A DNA stretch of 64,000 nucleotides from Burkholderiaceae bacterium (GTDB taxonomy: Bacteria > Pseudomonadota > Gammaproteobacteria > Burkholderiales > Burkholderiaceae_D): contig JAOAUN010000035.1 in assembly GCA_030157545.1 (NCBI GenBank), forward strand, positions 69,447-133,446, written 5' to 3'. The stretch's first letter is position 1; the number at the start of each line of letters is the position of its first letter. This document shows positions 47,301 through 57,880 of the stretch, one piece after another. Below the pieces are notes generated by a model, which saw only the letters and a program-made list of their open reading frames with translations, was not told the origin of the DNA and made no database searches. Both the position numbers and the translations under genes were made by a program.

Positions 47301-49032
47301 TATGGCGCAGCCGCGTGATGTCCTTGTAGTCAAGGATAGGCTGGGCAACTTCAAGCCGCATTGGCGGGTTGATGTTGTTGGTGTCGAGCAGATTCGGCTT
47401 CGGCCCGATGAAGGACACCAGCGACATCACCATCGCTTCGCGAATCGGATCAATCGGCGGGTTGGTCACTTGTGCAAACAACTGCTTGAAATAATTGTAG
47501 AGCGTCTTGTTCTTGTTGGACATGACAGCCAGCGGCGAGTCATTGCCCATTGAACCGGTCGGCTCTTCGCCTTGCACAGCCATTGGAGACATCAGGAATT
47601 TCAAGTCTTCCTGCGTATAACCAAACGCTTGCTGGCGATCGAGCAGGCTTGCTTTCGGCGTTGTAACTTCGGCCTCTCGCTGCATGTCGCTGAGCTTGAT
47701 ACGAACGGATTCAATCCACTGCTTGTAGGGCTTGGCGTTGGCGAAGGTGTCCTTGAGTTCTTTGTCGTCGATGATGCGACCAGCCTCCAGATCAATCAGG
47801 AACATTTTTCCCGGCTGCAGGCGCCATTTGTTGATGATCTTTGATTCCGGAATCGGCAGCACGCCGGATTCGGAAGCCATCACGACCAGGTCATCATCGG
47901 TCACGATATAGCGTGCAGGGCGCAAGCCGTTGCGATCAAGCGTGCCGCCGATATGACGGCCATCGGTAAATGCCATAGCGGCCGGGCCATCCCATGGCTC
48001 CATCATTGCGGCATGGTACTCATAGAAGGCGCGACGATTGTCATCCATCGTCGTATGGTTTTCCCAGGCTTCCGGAATCATCATCATCATGGCTTGCGCG
48101 ATCGGATAGCCAGCCATCACCAACAGTTCGAGTGCATTGTCGAAGCTGGCGGTATCGGACTGACCTTCATAAATCAGCGGGAATAATTTTTTCAAATCAT
48201 CGCCCAGCACTGCCGATTGCATTACGCCTTCGCGCGCGCGCATCCAGTTGAAGTTGCCCTTGACGGTGTTGATCTCGCCATTGTGCGCGAGCAAACGGTA
48301 AGGGTGCGCCAGCGGCCATTCCGGGAAGGTATTAGTCGAGAATCGCTGGTGCACCAGCGCCAGCGCCGACACGCATGACGGGTCTTGCAAGTCTTTGTAG
48401 TAAACACCGACCTGATCAGCCAGCAGCAGGCCTTTATAGACAACCGTGCGGGCCGACATTGACGGCACGAAAAATTCTTTGCCGTGCAACAGGTTCAGGG
48501 CCTGAATCGCATGGCCCGATGATTTGCGGATCACATACAGTTTGCGCTCCAACGCGTCAGTCACCATGATGTCCTGACCGCGGCCAATGAAGATCTGACG
48601 AATCACCGGCTCTTTTTCGCGCACTGTCGGCGACATCGGCATGTCGATATTAACCGGCACATTCCGCCAGCCGAGCACAACCTGACCTTCGGCATGAACG
48701 GCACGCTCGATTTCCTGCTCACAGGCGATACGTGATGCGTTTTCTTTTGGCAGAAACACCATACCCACGCCGTACTCACCTGGCGGCGGGAGTGCAACAC
48801 CCTGCTTTGCCATTTCGACGCGGTAGTACTGGTCAGGAATCTGGATCAGGATGCCAGCGCCATCGCCCATCAAGGCATCGGCACCGACTGCGCCGCGATG
48901 GTCGAGGTTTTTGAGAATCAGTAAGCCTTGTTCGACGATCGAATGGCTTTTCTGGCCTTTAATGTGGGCGATAAAACCAACGCCGCAGGCGTCGTGTTCG
49001 TTGGATGGATCATATAAACCTTGCGCGTGCAT
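44347..49032 (-). CDS. gltB: Glutamate synthase large subunit
   Basis: 1561 residues. The amidotransferase nucleophile Cys lies in [14 protein letters not shown] near residue 15. A central domain follows, then the FMN/synthase domain ([29 protein letters not shown]), the 3Fe-4S site [12 protein letters not shown], and the C-terminal GXGXG-type beta-helix. Makes glutamate from glutamine and 2-oxoglutarate. Start at 49032 ([14 protein letters not shown]) has GGAGA 5-9 bp upstream; the longer reading to 49095 covers the promoter. Confidence 0.97.
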   Translation of the reverse strand: MHAQGLYDPSNEHDACGVGFIAHIKGQKSHSIVEQGLLILKNLDHRGAVGADALMGDGAGILIQIPDQYYRVEMAKQGVALPPPGEYGVGMVFLPKENASRIACEQEIERAVHAEGQVVLGWRNVPVNIDMPMSPTVREKEPVIRQIFIGRGQDIMVTDALERKLYVIRKSSGHAIQALNLLHGKEFFVPSMSARTVVYKGLLLADQVGVYYKDLQDPSCVSALALVHQRFSTNTFPEWPLAHPYRLLAHNGEINTVKGNFNWMRAREGVMQSAVLGDDLKKLFPLIYEGQSDTASFDNALELLVMAGYPIAQAMMMMIPEAWENHTTMDDNRRAFYEYHAAMMEPWDGPAAMAFTDGRHIGGTLDRNGLRPARYIVTDDDLVVMASESGVLPIPESKIINKWRLQPGKMFLIDLEAGRIIDDKELKDTFANAKPYKQWIESVRIKLSDMQREAEVTTPKASLLDRQQAFGYTQEDLKFLMSPMAVQGEEPTGSMGNDSPLAVMSNKNKTLYNYFKQLFAQVTNPPIDPIREAMVMSLVSFIGPKPNLLDTNNINPPMRLEVAQPILDYKDITRLRHISEHTGGKFRSHELDICYPLAWGKEGVEARLASLCAQAVDAVKSGHNILIISDRMVDADNIAIPALLATSAIHQHLVSKGLRTSAGLVVETGSARETHHFALLAGYGAEAIHPYLAMDTLADMAKGLPGDLSPEKTIYNFQKAIGKGLMKVMSKMGISTYMSYCGAQIFEAIGLNKSLTDKYFKGTASNVEGIGVFEVAEEALRLHKLAFSNDPVLVNALDAGGEYAFRVRGEDHMWTPDAIAKLQHSTRSNNFSTYKEYAQIINDQSKRHMTLRGLFEFKIEPSKAIPLDEVESAKEIVKRFATGAMSLGSISTEAHATLAIAMNRIGGKSNTGEGGEDENRYRNELRGIPIKQGDTLASIIGEERVEVDMPLLAGDSLRSKIKQVASGRFGVTTEYLTSAEQIQIKMAQGAKPGEGGQLPGHKVSEYIAKLRFSVPGVGLISPPPHHDIYSIEDLAQLIHDLKNVNPTASISVKLVSEVGVGTVAAGVAKAKADHVVIAGHDGGTGASPLSSVKHAGSPWELGLAETQQTLVLNRLRSRIRVQTDGQIKTGRDVVIAALLGADEIGFATAPLVVEGCIMMRKCHLNTCPVGVATQDPVLRAKFQGKPEYVVNYFFFVAEEARQIMAQLGIRTFDELIGRVDLLDKSKAISHWKAKGLDFSKIFYQPEVPASEPLYHVADQDHGLEKALDHKLIAQAAAAIERGEKVSFISPVKNLNRTVGAMLSGEVAKKYGHEGLPDDTIHIQLQGTAGQSCGAFLAHGVTLDLVGEGNDYVGKGLSGGRIIVRPNTEFRGRAVDNIIIGNTVLYGAIAGEAYFNGVAGERFAVRNSGAITVVEGSGDHGCEYMTGGTVVVLGQTGRNFAAGMSGGIAYVYDEDGSFAQKCNMSMVTMEPVLTVAEQEAKIDRASWHSLTRNGDAQTDEAILKNLIERHFKYTGSTRARALLDDWSAARSKFVKVFPTEYKRALGEMYAAKSAKAKETVVA

Positions 49033-49066
49033 CACATTCTCCGCTGCCGTATTGATTGAACGGTAA

Positions 49067-49095
49067 AGGATAGTGCAATGCAATACAGACTTCAA
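49067..49095 (-). promoter_or_regulatory. Candidate promoter of gltBD
   Basis: Minus strand TTGAAG (49095-49090), 17-bp spacer, TATCCT (49072-49067). Transcription would start about 30 bp before the gltB ATG. A TGGGGTCAG repeat copy lies just upstream (49106-49114). Confidence 0.5.
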
Positions 49096-49105
49096 CTAAA
49101 AAAAA

Positions 49106-49163
49106 TGGGGTCAGCATCAATTTAAATTAACCACCAAGATAGTGCAAATTTAATTGGGGTCAG
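49106..49163. repeat. Two TGGGGTCAG motifs beside the transposase relative
   Basis: TGGGGTCAG occurs at 49106-49114 and 49155-49163, both in AT-rich surroundings (AATTTAAATTAA, AAATTTAATT). In many proteobacteria short GGGGTCAGA motifs flank REP-associated transposase genes; this is general knowledge and not searched here. Confidence 0.6.
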
Positions 49164-49197
49164 ATTAGTGTTGGTGCGGCTTTTTCACCATTTCGAT

Positions 49198-49902
49198 TCA
49201 AGCGCCATTTCCGTCATCAGGCAATTTGGGGGGGCGTCCACGCTTGGCTGGCTGTAAGCGCCGCGCGGTCTGCTTTTCGAGTTGCCGCTTAAAGGATTCC
49301 GAACCCAGCGCCCAGCCCTTCCATGTGGCCAACTCGATGGCTTGCACTTGCCGCGCATCCGGCGGCGACTCAGATAAAAGCTGATAAGCGGCTTCGCGAT
49401 CGAAGGGCGTATTCCCCAATGCCCAATAGCCGGGGTGGTCTGTAATTAAGACATCTTTAGTGGTACCGATGTGGTGAGCATGGCTGGACCATCGATAGGC
49501 AGCCAATACCTCGACCAGTCCGGCGGCAAGCGGCTGATGCTCGATCAGCCGGGAGCAGGACAGAAAATAGGTCGCTTCCAGCACAGTGGCGCGGAAGCGC
49601 CCTTCCCACAGACTGCCGAAGCGCGCATATTTGGCATTGAAATACGGCACATAATGACGCCCCACTGCCTGCATCATCTTCCCCAAAGCCAGCTCGTTAG
49701 GCGGAGTAGCCAGCAATTGCAACCTGTTTGGCAGCAGCACATAGGCGTGCAATGCCACGCCAGCCTGCAGCGCGGCTGCGCGCAACCACTGCAGGAATGC
49801 TTGGTAGTCGGCCTCCTCGCGGAACACCAACTGGTCATTATTACCGCGTGCAATGATGTGATGAAGCTGGTCGGGAATTACCAGCCGCGGAAGGCGCGCC
49901 AT
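49198..49902 (-). CDS. REP-associated tyrosine transposase relative with lost HUH motif
   Basis: 234 residues of the Y1/IS200-like RAYT family: PRLVIPDQLHHIIARGNN at the start, GRHYVPYFNAKYARFGSLWE near 81-100 with the candidate catalytic Tyr, LAAYRWSSHAHH, and a basic tail KRGRPPKLP. Where active relatives read NHVHLL, this one reads NRLQLL (residues 59-64), so both metal-binding histidines are gone. Typical NPVRAG is also changed to HQPLAAG. The frame is otherwise intact. It lies between ssb and gltB. Confidence 0.88.
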   Translation of the reverse strand: MARLPRLVIPDQLHHIIARGNNDQLVFREEADYQAFLQWLRAAALQAGVALHAYVLLPNRLQLLATPPNELALGKMMQAVGRHYVPYFNAKYARFGSLWEGRFRATVLEATYFLSCSRLIEHQPLAAGLVEVLAAYRWSSHAHHIGTTKDVLITDHPGYWALGNTPFDREAAYQLLSESPPDARQVQAIELATWKGWALGSESFKRQLEKQTARRLQPAKRGRPPKLPDDGNGA

Positions 49903-49924
49903 AGCTCAGGTCCAGATCAATTTC

Positions 49925-49954
49925 AAAAAAAAAGCCCCACGAAAGCGTGAGGCT
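49925..49954 (-). terminator. Intrinsic terminator after ssb
   Basis: Minus strand stem AGCCTCACG / CGTGGGGCT (one mismatch) with a short CTTT loop, followed by nine T residues (49933-49925), 18 bp after the ssb stop. Confidence 0.9.
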
Positions 49955-49971
49955 CTTGGTCTGCATGACGA

Positions 49972-50454
49972 TCAGAACGGAATATCGTCATCTTCCATAT
50001 TCGACATGCTCGGCGCCTGCTTGGCTGGCGCACGCGCAGGTGCTGCCGCTGGTGCACGCGCCGGGCTGGCAGGGGCGCTGCCGTAACCGCCGTCATCCAT
50101 AGGCGCGCCGCCCATACCCTGACGGCTACCGAGCATTTGCATTGAATCTGCAATGATCTCAGTGGTGTATTTTTCCACACCGTCTTTGTCTGTCCACTTG
50201 CGGGTGCGCAGCTTGCCTTCGATATAGACTTGCGAACCTTTTTTCAGGTATTGGCCAGCAATCTCGGCCAACTTGCCGAAGAACGCAATGCGGTGCCATT
50301 CGGTTGCTTCTTTTTGTTCGCCCGTTGCTTTGTCTTTCCACTTGTCAGTGGTAGCTACAGCGATATTGGTCATTGCATCGCCGCTGGGCATGTAACGCGT
50401 TTCCGGATCGCGTCCGAGGTTGCCGACGACAATGACTTTGTTGACCGATGCCAT
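49972..50454 (-). CDS. ssb: Single-stranded DNA-binding protein
   Basis: 160 residues: OB fold in residues 1-110 ([40 protein letters not shown]), an Ala/Pro/Gly-rich disordered linker, and the acidic C-terminal tip MEDDDIPF that recruits repair and replication proteins. It follows the MFS gene by 12 bp. Confidence 0.98.
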   Translation of the reverse strand: MASVNKVIVVGNLGRDPETRYMPSGDAMTNIAVATTDKWKDKATGEQKEATEWHRIAFFGKLAEIAGQYLKKGSQVYIEGKLRTRKWTDKDGVEKYTTEIIADSMQMLGSRQGMGGAPMDDGGYGSAPASPARAPAAAPARAPAKQAPSMSNMEDDDIPF

Positions 50455-50466
50455 ACTTTTCTCCTA

Positions 50467-51702
50467 TTAAACCGGGACGGTTTGCTGTGGTGTTTTGCTG
50501 CGACGGGGCAGGCTTTTCATCGTAATCGCAATTATAAGCCACGCACTGCTCAGCAGGCAGCCAACGATGAAGACGACAGGGCCGCCGAAATGCTGCGCCA
50601 GCAGACCGCCGCCGGCGCCGCCAGCAAATAAGCCGATGGCCTGCAAGGTGTTGTAGACGCCAAGCGCTGCGCCGCGCGAGCCAGCCGGCGCGAGTCTTGA
50701 TACCAGCGAAGGCTGGCTGGCTTCCAGAATATTGAAAGCAATGAAGAACGCCAGCAATAAACTCACCACAGCCGCAAACGGCAGTGTCGCTTGCGACAGC
50801 GCGATATATAAACCGATTTCAACCAGCAGCAGCAAGCCTATCGCCGCGACAAATACCTGCTTCATCACCCCGCGCTTTTCGCCAATGAAAATCGGCGGCA
50901 GCATCAATACGAACGAAGCAAGCACTACCGGCAAATAAATGCGCCAGTGCTGGTCCAGCGGCAAGCCCGCTGCCTGCACCAGCACGCCGGGCAAGACAAC
51001 AAACATCGACATTTGTATTGCATGGAGTACGAAAACGCCAAAGTTCAGCCGCATCAGTTCGCCATCGCGCAATACCTGTGAAAAGGATGAGGCCTCGGGC
51101 GAGCGCGGCGGCGCAGCCGGCACAATGTAAATGACGACACCAATGGCCAGCACCGACAGCACGGCCACCAGCAAGAACATACCGCTCATGCCGACGGCGT
51201 TGTACAGAAGCGGCGAGATCACCAGCGACGCAGCATAGGTCAGGCCTATTGATGCCCCCACCATCGCCATCGCTTTGGTGCGATGTTCTTCGCGTGTCGA
51301 GTCCGCGATCAACGCTGTCACCGCTGCCGATACTGCGCCGGCACCTTGCACGGCACGACCGATGATTATCCAAATGATATGGCTGGCGCCCGCAGCGATA
51401 AGGGAACCGATAGCAAACAAGATCAAGCCAATAATGATGATGCGCTTGCGGCCGAACTTGTCAGAAGCCATACCAAACGGAATTTGTCCAAATGCTTGCG
51501 TCAGGCCGTACATGCCCAGTGCCAAACCTACCAGAGTGGCGCTGTCACCGCCCGGCATGCTTTTGGCGTGCACTGCAAACACCGGCAGGATCAGGAACAG
51601 GCCCAGCATGCGCAGACCGAAAATTGATGCCAGTGACACGCTGGCGCGAATCTCGGTGGCATTCATGCGGCTTGGATTTGTTGCGTCAGTCGTGGCGGAC
51701 AT
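50467..51702 (-). CDS. MFS transporter (YajR-like)
   Basis: 411 residues with twelve membrane segments and the MFS motif A in GMASDKFGRKRIIIIG between helices 2 and 3. No extra C-terminal YAM domain is seen. Drug-proton antiport is likely for the DHA1 group, but the substrate is unknown. The uvrA-MFS-ssb order is common in Burkholderiales. Confidence 0.93.
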   Translation of the reverse strand: MSATTDATNPSRMNATEIRASVSLASIFGLRMLGLFLILPVFAVHAKSMPGGDSATLVGLALGMYGLTQAFGQIPFGMASDKFGRKRIIIIGLILFAIGSLIAAGASHIIWIIIGRAVQGAGAVSAAVTALIADSTREEHRTKAMAMVGASIGLTYAASLVISPLLYNAVGMSGMFLLVAVLSVLAIGVVIYIVPAAPPRSPEASSFSQVLRDGELMRLNFGVFVLHAIQMSMFVVLPGVLVQAAGLPLDQHWRIYLPVVLASFVLMLPPIFIGEKRGVMKQVFVAAIGLLLLVEIGLYIALSQATLPFAAVVSLLLAFFIAFNILEASQPSLVSRLAPAGSRGAALGVYNTLQAIGLFAGGAGGGLLAQHFGGPVVFIVGCLLSSAWLIIAITMKSLPRRSKTPQQTVPV

Positions 51703-51849
51703 AAGGGATGAATACGGAATCTTTGCGGGGAAATACAGTCGCCTGCGGCGAGCTGCGAAAACCCGTTATAGTAACAGGTTGACCGCATTCACTCGCCCGC
51801 GCTTTTTACAAAAAAACACTATCGGGCACAACCAAGGCATGACAACAGC

Positions 51850-54723
51850 ATGGAAGAAATCCGCATTCGTGGGGCCCGCACCCACAATCTGAAAAACATC
51901 AGCCTCGATCTGCCGCGCAACAAGCTCATCGTCATCACCGGCCTGTCCGGCTCGGGCAAGTCTTCGCTGGCATTCGATACGCTGTATGCAGAAGGTCAGC
52001 GCCGATATGTGGAATCCTTGTCGGCATATGCACGACAGTTTTTGCAGCTGATGGAAAAGCCGGATGTTGATCTGATCGAAGGCTTGTCCCCTGCGATTTC
52101 CATTGAACAGAAAGCAACGTCGCACAATCCGCGCTCGACCGTTGGCACGGTCACTGAAATTCATGATTACCTGCGCCTGTTGTATGCGCGGGTCGGCACG
52201 CCGTATTGCCCTGACCATCCGGAAAGTCCTTTGGCGGCGCAATCGGTGTCGCAAATGGTGGATGCGGTGCTGGCCATGCCGCAAGATACCAAGCTGATGA
52301 TTCTGGCACCGGTGGTGGCGAACCGCAAAGGTGAGCACAGTGATTTGTTCGATGCGATGCAGGCGCAAGGCTTTGTGCGTTTCCGCATTCAGAGCGGCAC
52401 CGGCGTGGCGAAAATTTATGAAGCCGACTCGCTGCCGAAATTAAAAAAAACCGAGAAGCACACGATTGATGTTGTGATCGACCGCGTCAAGGTGCGCGAA
52501 GATATTAAGCAAAGACTGGCCGAGAGTTTCGAGACTTCGCTGCGTATTGCCGAAGGTCGCGCGATTGCACTGGAGATGGATTCCGGCAAGGAGCAAATAT
52601 TCTCGAACAAGTTCGCATGCCCGGCCTGCGGCTATTCGCTGCAAGAATTGGAACCGCGTCTGTTCTCGTTCAATAACCCGATGGGCGCCTGTCCTGAGTG
52701 CGATGGCCTTGGTCACATCGAGTTTTTCGATCCGAAGCGCATCGTCGCTTTTCCGAATTTGTCGCTCGCATCCGGCGCGGTCAAAGGCTGGGACCGGCGC
52801 AACCAGTTTTACTTCCAGATGCTGACATCGCTGGCCGAACACTATGGCTTTGACAATGATGTGCCATTTGAAAAGCTGCCGGAAAAAGCGCAACAAGTCG
52901 TTCTCTACGGTTCCGGCCGCGACAAGATTCCGTTCGCGTATATCAACGAACGCGGCCGCACGGTAATGAAGGAACATATCTTTGAAGGCGTGGTGAACAA
53001 TCTGCAGCGCCGCTACCGCGAAACAGATTCGATGGCGGTCAAGGAAGAGCTGGCCAAGTTCATCAATGAAAAAGAATGCCCGTCCTGCCAAGGCGCACGG
53101 CTGCGGGTCGAGGCGCGTTTTGTAAAAGTCGGCAACGGTGCGCAAGAGCGTGCAATTTATCAGGTAGCCGCCACGCCGCTGCGCGAAACGCTGCATTTTT
53201 TCGAGACGCTGAAACTCAAGGGCGCGAAGAAAGACATTGCGGACCGCATCATCAAGGAAATCATCTCGCGCCTGAAATTTCTTAATAACGTAGGCCTGGA
53301 TTATTTGTCGCTTGATCGCAGCGCCGACACGCTGTCGGGCGGCGAAGCGCAGCGTATCCGGCTGGCTTCGCAAATCGGCTCCGGCCTGACCGGCGTGATG
53401 TATGTGCTGGACGAGCCATCAATCGGTTTGCATCAACGCGACAATGACAGGCTGATTACGACGCTCAAGCATTTGCGCGACATCGGCAATACAGTAATCG
53501 TGGTTGAGCATGATGAAGATGCGATCCGCTGTGCCGACTATGTAGTCGACATGGGCTTGGGCGCGGGCGTGCACGGCGGTGAAATTATTGCGCACGGCCA
53601 GTTGACCGACATCCTGAAAAGTAAAAATTCACTGACGGCGCAATACCTCAATGGTGCGCTCTCCATCAGCATGCCGTCGCATCGCGCGGTTGCTGATCAG
53701 TCAAAGCAATTGGTGATCAAAGGGGCGACCGGCAATAATCTGAAGAACGTTGATTTCACGATCCCGGTCGGTTTGCTGACTTGCGTAACCGGCGTATCCG
53801 GCTCGGGAAAGTCGACACTGGTCAACGATACGCTGCAACATATTCTGGCGCGCCATCTGTACGGCTCGCAAGCCGAGCCGGCCGCCTACGAAAGCGTGAG
53901 CGGTCTCGAGCATTTCGATAAAGTCATTGCAGTCGACCAGGCGCCGATCGGACGCACGCCGCGCTCGAATCCTGCCACCTACACCGGTCTGTTCACACCC
54001 ATACGCGAACTGTTTTCTACGGTGCCGCAAGCGAAGGAGCGCGGCTATTCAGCCGGCCGCTTCTCGTTCAACGTCAAGGGAGGTCGCTGCGAAGCCTGTC
54101 AGGGTGATGGCGTCATCAAGGTCGAGATGCACTTTCTGCCGGACGTGTATGTGCCGTGTGACGTCTGCCATGGCAAACGCTACAACCGCGAAACGCTGGA
54201 AGTACAGTACAAGGGCAAGAACATCACCGAAGTGCTGGGCATGACGGTCGAAGATGCGCATGTGTTCTTCAAGCCGGTGCCGCTGATTGCACGCAAGCTG
54301 CAGACCCTGCTTGATGTCGGCCTCGGCTATATCCGCCTGGGTCAGAGTGCGACGACGCTGTCGGGCGGCGAAGCGCAGCGCGTCAAACTCTCACTCGAGC
54401 TGTCGAAGCGCGACACCGGCCGTACGCTCTACATACTGGACGAGCCGACCACGGGCCTGCATTTCCATGACATTGATTTGCTGCTGAAAGTAATTCACCG
54501 GCTGCGCGACCAGGGCAACACGGTCGTCATCATTGAACACAATCTGGATGTGATCAAGACCGCCGACTGGGTCATTGACCTCGGTCCTGAAGGTGGTGCG
54601 GGCGGCGGCCAGATCATTGCTACCGGCACGCCGGAAGACGTGGCGAAAAGTCCGGTCAGCTTTACGGGGAAATATCTGGCGACGATGCTGGGGACGGCTA
54701 AGAAGGAAAAGAAGCGGGCTTAG
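51850..54723 (+). CDS. uvrA: Excinuclease ABC subunit A
   Basis: 957 residues. Two ABC ATPase modules: [12 protein letters not shown] near 32 with LSGGEAQR near 495, and [13 protein letters not shown] near 648 with LSGGEAQR near 836. Zinc modules are CPACGYS...CPEC near 257-284 and CEAC...CDVC near 747-777. Damage recognition in nucleotide excision repair. Divergent from the MFS gene; no convincing LexA box in the 147-bp gap. Confidence 0.98.
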   Translation: MEEIRIRGARTHNLKNISLDLPRNKLIVITGLSGSGKSSLAFDTLYAEGQRRYVESLSAYARQFLQLMEKPDVDLIEGLSPAISIEQKATSHNPRSTVGTVTEIHDYLRLLYARVGTPYCPDHPESPLAAQSVSQMVDAVLAMPQDTKLMILAPVVANRKGEHSDLFDAMQAQGFVRFRIQSGTGVAKIYEADSLPKLKKTEKHTIDVVIDRVKVREDIKQRLAESFETSLRIAEGRAIALEMDSGKEQIFSNKFACPACGYSLQELEPRLFSFNNPMGACPECDGLGHIEFFDPKRIVAFPNLSLASGAVKGWDRRNQFYFQMLTSLAEHYGFDNDVPFEKLPEKAQQVVLYGSGRDKIPFAYINERGRTVMKEHIFEGVVNNLQRRYRETDSMAVKEELAKFINEKECPSCQGARLRVEARFVKVGNGAQERAIYQVAATPLRETLHFFETLKLKGAKKDIADRIIKEIISRLKFLNNVGLDYLSLDRSADTLSGGEAQRIRLASQIGSGLTGVMYVLDEPSIGLHQRDNDRLITTLKHLRDIGNTVIVVEHDEDAIRCADYVVDMGLGAGVHGGEIIAHGQLTDILKSKNSLTAQYLNGALSISMPSHRAVADQSKQLVIKGATGNNLKNVDFTIPVGLLTCVTGVSGSGKSTLVNDTLQHILARHLYGSQAEPAAYESVSGLEHFDKVIAVDQAPIGRTPRSNPATYTGLFTPIRELFSTVPQAKERGYSAGRFSFNVKGGRCEACQGDGVIKVEMHFLPDVYVPCDVCHGKRYNRETLEVQYKGKNITEVLGMTVEDAHVFFKPVPLIARKLQTLLDVGLGYIRLGQSATTLSGGEAQRVKLSLELSKRDTGRTLYILDEPTTGLHFHDIDLLLKVIHRLRDQGNTVVIIEHNLDVIKTADWVIDLGPEGGAGGGQIIATGTPEDVAKSPVSFTGKYLATMLGTAKKEKKRA

Positions 54724-54740
54724 AACTTGTTCCGTTAGCT

Positions 54741-54828
54741 TGGTGGGTTTCGCTGCGCTCTACGCCACCCTACTTTTCTTGGTGCACAAAGATCCGTAGG
54801 GTGGCGTAGAGCGCAGCGAAACCCACCA
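54741..54828. repeat. Perfect 33-bp inverted repeat between uvrA and the AEC transporter
   Basis: Arms at 54741-54773 and 54796-54828 are exact reverse complements, separated by 22 bp. The unit starts TGGTGGGTTTCGCTGCGC. It lies 17 bp after uvrA and 5 bp before the end of the convergent transporter gene, so the RNA hairpin may end both transcripts. The sequence style is that of widely scattered REP-like GTAGGGTGGG elements. Confidence 0.9.
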
Positions 54829-54833
54829 TCTCA

Positions 54834-55739
54834 TCACATCCCCAACCACAGCCCCAAAGGCACAAACGCCAGCGCAGCGAAATTCCCCAACAAGACTATC
54901 GCCGCAACGCGCTCGGGTTCCTGCTTGTAGTTCTCCGCGACCATAAAGCAAAACACCGCCGGCGGCAGCGCGGCAAACAGGAACATCTGCCCGCGCTGTA
55001 CGTCCGTTAACGGCAGCAGCATGGTCAATACTGCAGCCACGGCCAGCCCTGTCAGCGGGCACAAAACGGCGCCCACCAGGCCGATGCGCCAGCTCTGCAA
55101 ACTCACGTCCGTCATCCGTACACCCAGTGCCAGCAGCATCAGCGGAATGCCGGCTTCACCCATCATGCGCATTGCTTGCAGCAAGGCTGCCGGCAACGGA
55201 ATCCGGAAGGCGGCGAACACCATCCCTAGCAGCATGGCTGCCATCATCGGGCTGGCGAACATTTTCAATGTCGCGCGACGCGGGCCGCTGCGGCCTGATT
55301 CCATGATGCGTATGCCCACGGTGAAATACACGAGGCTGCAGGCCATGAACATCGCGACGGCTTCCGACAGGCCTGTTGGGCCAAATGCGAGCACGGCCAG
55401 TGGCAAGCCCATGTTGCCGCAGTTGTTGTAGATCATGGGCGGCACCAGCGTGCGCGGGTCATAGCCGAGCAGGCGTGCAACGGGCCACGCGATGAGGCCG
55501 GAACCGAGCGCGATCAGTGCGCCTGCTGCAAGTAACGGCAGGTTCGCCACCAGATCAAATTCTTTTGCGGCCAGTGCTGAAAAAAGCAGCAGTGGACACA
55601 GCAGTTCAATACTCAGGCGGTTGACGGAAGCCAAGTCGGTCTTGACGATAGGGCCACGCAAGCGCGCATAGCCATAACCGGCTGCAATGATCAAAAAGAC
55701 AGGCAGAATGATGCCGGCAATACGTTGAAAAATATCCAT
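54834..55739 (-). CDS. AEC-family transporter
   Basis: 301 residues with ten membrane segments in two halves of five and the family's N-N-x-G-N motif (YNNCGNMGLPLAVLAFG near 104-120). AEC proteins export auxin-like or organic-acid compounds; the substrate is unknown. 14 bp after the Kef-type gene, so the two may be co-transcribed. Confidence 0.9.
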   Translation of the reverse strand: MDIFQRIAGIILPVFLIIAAGYGYARLRGPIVKTDLASVNRLSIELLCPLLLFSALAAKEFDLVANLPLLAAGALIALGSGLIAWPVARLLGYDPRTLVPPMIYNNCGNMGLPLAVLAFGPTGLSEAVAMFMACSLVYFTVGIRIMESGRSGPRRATLKMFASPMMAAMLLGMVFAAFRIPLPAALLQAMRMMGEAGIPLMLLALGVRMTDVSLQSWRIGLVGAVLCPLTGLAVAAVLTMLLPLTDVQRGQMFLFAALPPAVFCFMVAENYKQEPERVAAIVLLGNFAALAFVPLGLWLGM

Positions 55740-55753
55740 CTGGCGGTTATTGA

Positions 55754-57742
55754 TTAAGGGCGCAACAAGCGTTTTTCTGCACGTTCGATGGCAGCGGCAT
55801 TACCGCGCACTACCACTACATCGCCAGACTCGAGTACTGTGTCCGATGCAAACGGAATACGGCTTTTGCCACGCCGCACCGCAGTGACTTCAGCGCCCAA
55901 TTCAGACAGATACAAGCCATCGAGTTGTTTGCCGATAGCAGCCGCATTATCGAGCAGGGCGACTGAATGCAGCCGCACTTGCAGATGCTCGTCATCATCG
56001 GCGGCGTCGCCCATTCCATGAAAATAACCACGCAATGAGGCATAGCGCTCGCTTCGCGCTGCCTGCACACGATGCACGACGCGACGCAGTGGCACGCCCA
56101 TCAGCAGCAGCGCATGCGAGGCCAGCATCAAACTGCCTTCTATGGTTTCCGGTACGATTTCATCTGCACCGCCGGCTCGCAGTTTGTCGAGATCGTCTTC
56201 GTCAATACTACGCACGATAGACGGCAATGCCGGTGCGAGTTCGTTGACGTAATGAAGCGTTTTGAGGGCGGCTGGTGTGTCGGCAAAGGTCACCACCAGC
56301 GCTGCGGCGCGATGGATACCGGCTGCGATCAGGCTTTCGCGACGCGTTGCGTCGCCATACGAAACCTGGGCGCCAGCGCTTTGCGCTTCGCGTACGCGCT
56401 CGGGATCCAGATCGAGCGCGTGATACGGAATTTTTTCTTCTTCCAGCAGGCGCGCCAGGCTTTGTCCACTGCGGCCAAAACCGGCAATGATGACGTGCTT
56501 TTCTTCGCTCATGGTACGGCTGGCAATTTGCGTCAGGGCCAGCGACTGCAACATCCATTCGTTGGCAGACAACTTGAGCACGATCTTGTCGGCATTAGCA
56601 AGAATGAACGGAGCGATCAGCATCGACAGCACCATTGCTGCAAGAATCAACTGCACCAGTTCAGGGTCGACCAGCTCCAGACCACCAGCCTGATTCAGTA
56701 GCACAAAGCCGAATTCGCCTGCTTGCGCCAATCCCAGGCCGGTACGCAAGGCCACACCCGGTGCGGCACCGAACAGTCGCGCCAACAATGCGATAAGGCC
56801 GAATTTCAACAGAACCGGCACCACCAGCAACAGCAGGACGACAGGCCAGTTTTCCCACACCAGCCGGACATTGAGCAACATACCAATGGTGATGAAGAAT
56901 AACCCAAGCAATACGTCGCGGAATGGCTTGATGTCTTCTTCAACCTGATGCCGGTACTCAGTTTCCGAAATCAGCATGCCGACGACAAAGGCGCCCAGAG
57001 CCAGTGACAGGCCAGCTTGCTCCGTTATCCACGCTGCACCCAGCGTAATAAGTAGCAGATTGAGCATAAACAGCTCCTGCGAGCGACGCTGTACAACAAT
57101 CTGGAACCAGCGTCGCAGCAGATTCTGGCCAATGAACAACAGCAGCACCAGAACCAGCAAGGCCTTGCCGCCTGCCCATGCCAGCGTGGCAATCAGGTCC
57201 GTACCCGGATGGGCGAGTGCCGGCACCAGGATCAGCAGCGGCACGAAGGCCAAGTCCTGGAACAGCAAAATGCTGGTGATGCGACGGCCATGCTCGCTTT
57301 CAAGTTCCAGCCGCTCAGTCAGCAATTTGAGCACAATCGCCGTTGACGACATTGATAACGCGCCGCCGAGCGCAAACGACGCGCTCCAGCCTATGTCAAA
57401 CGTTTGCGGCAGCAAGCCGGCCATCAGCCACCCGCAGCCCATTGCCACAGCTATGGTCAGCACGACTTGCGCCATGCCGAGGCCAAATACGGCACGCCGC
57501 ATCGACATCAACTTAGGCAGGGAGAACTCAAGGCCGATCGAGAACATCAGGAACACCACACCAAATTCAGCCAGCGTATGCGTGGTGCCGCTATTCGTCG
57601 CCAGCCCGAGCGCATGCGGGCCAATCAGGATACCGACTGTCAGGTATCCCAGCATCGGCGGCAAATGCAGCATGCGGAACGCCACCACACCCAGCACGGC
57701 GGCTACCAGCAAGATCAGAGTCAGTTCTAGCGCTGAAAACAT
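55754..57742 (-). CDS. Kef-type potassium/proton antiporter (CPA2) with TrkA domains
   Basis: 662 residues. Twelve or more membrane segments (residues 1-395) with the CPA2 motifs (GILIGPHALGL, LMFSIGLEFSLP). An RCK/TrkA_N domain follows (VIIAGFGRSGQSLARLLEE near 420, a Rossmann nucleotide site), and a TrkA_C domain closes the protein. Resembles KefB/KefC or YbaL. Start at 57742 (MFSALELTLILLVAAVLG) is the family start; the longer reading to 57895 would overlap kdsD. Confidence 0.93.
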   Translation of the reverse strand: MFSALELTLILLVAAVLGVVAFRMLHLPPMLGYLTVGILIGPHALGLATNSGTTHTLAEFGVVFLMFSIGLEFSLPKLMSMRRAVFGLGMAQVVLTIAVAMGCGWLMAGLLPQTFDIGWSASFALGGALSMSSTAIVLKLLTERLELESEHGRRITSILLFQDLAFVPLLILVPALAHPGTDLIATLAWAGGKALLVLVLLLFIGQNLLRRWFQIVVQRRSQELFMLNLLLITLGAAWITEQAGLSLALGAFVVGMLISETEYRHQVEEDIKPFRDVLLGLFFITIGMLLNVRLVWENWPVVLLLLVVPVLLKFGLIALLARLFGAAPGVALRTGLGLAQAGEFGFVLLNQAGGLELVDPELVQLILAAMVLSMLIAPFILANADKIVLKLSANEWMLQSLALTQIASRTMSEEKHVIIAGFGRSGQSLARLLEEEKIPYHALDLDPERVREAQSAGAQVSYGDATRRESLIAAGIHRAAALVVTFADTPAALKTLHYVNELAPALPSIVRSIDEDDLDKLRAGGADEIVPETIEGSLMLASHALLLMGVPLRRVVHRVQAARSERYASLRGYFHGMGDAADDDEHLQVRLHSVALLDNAAAIGKQLDGLYLSELGAEVTAVRRGKSRIPFASDTVLESGDVVVVRGNAAAIERAEKRLLRP

Positions 57743-57880
57743 GTAATAGGCAATTCTCGAATTTTTCCAGCCGCCCGAAAGTCCGGCCAACAAGTGTGTG
57801 TTTGGTCGCACACCGGTTGACAATATCTTTTCTTGCGTCTGGCAGGTTTTTTGCTTTGAGTATTCGGCTATACTTTGTTC

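Noticed and set aside
51703..51849. Possible LexA box upstream of uvrA (CTGTTACTATAACGG-like sequence near 51763-51777, reverse orientation)
   Set aside because: Only one half-site fits; the second half is CGG instead of CAG and spacing is off by one, so SOS control cannot be claimed.
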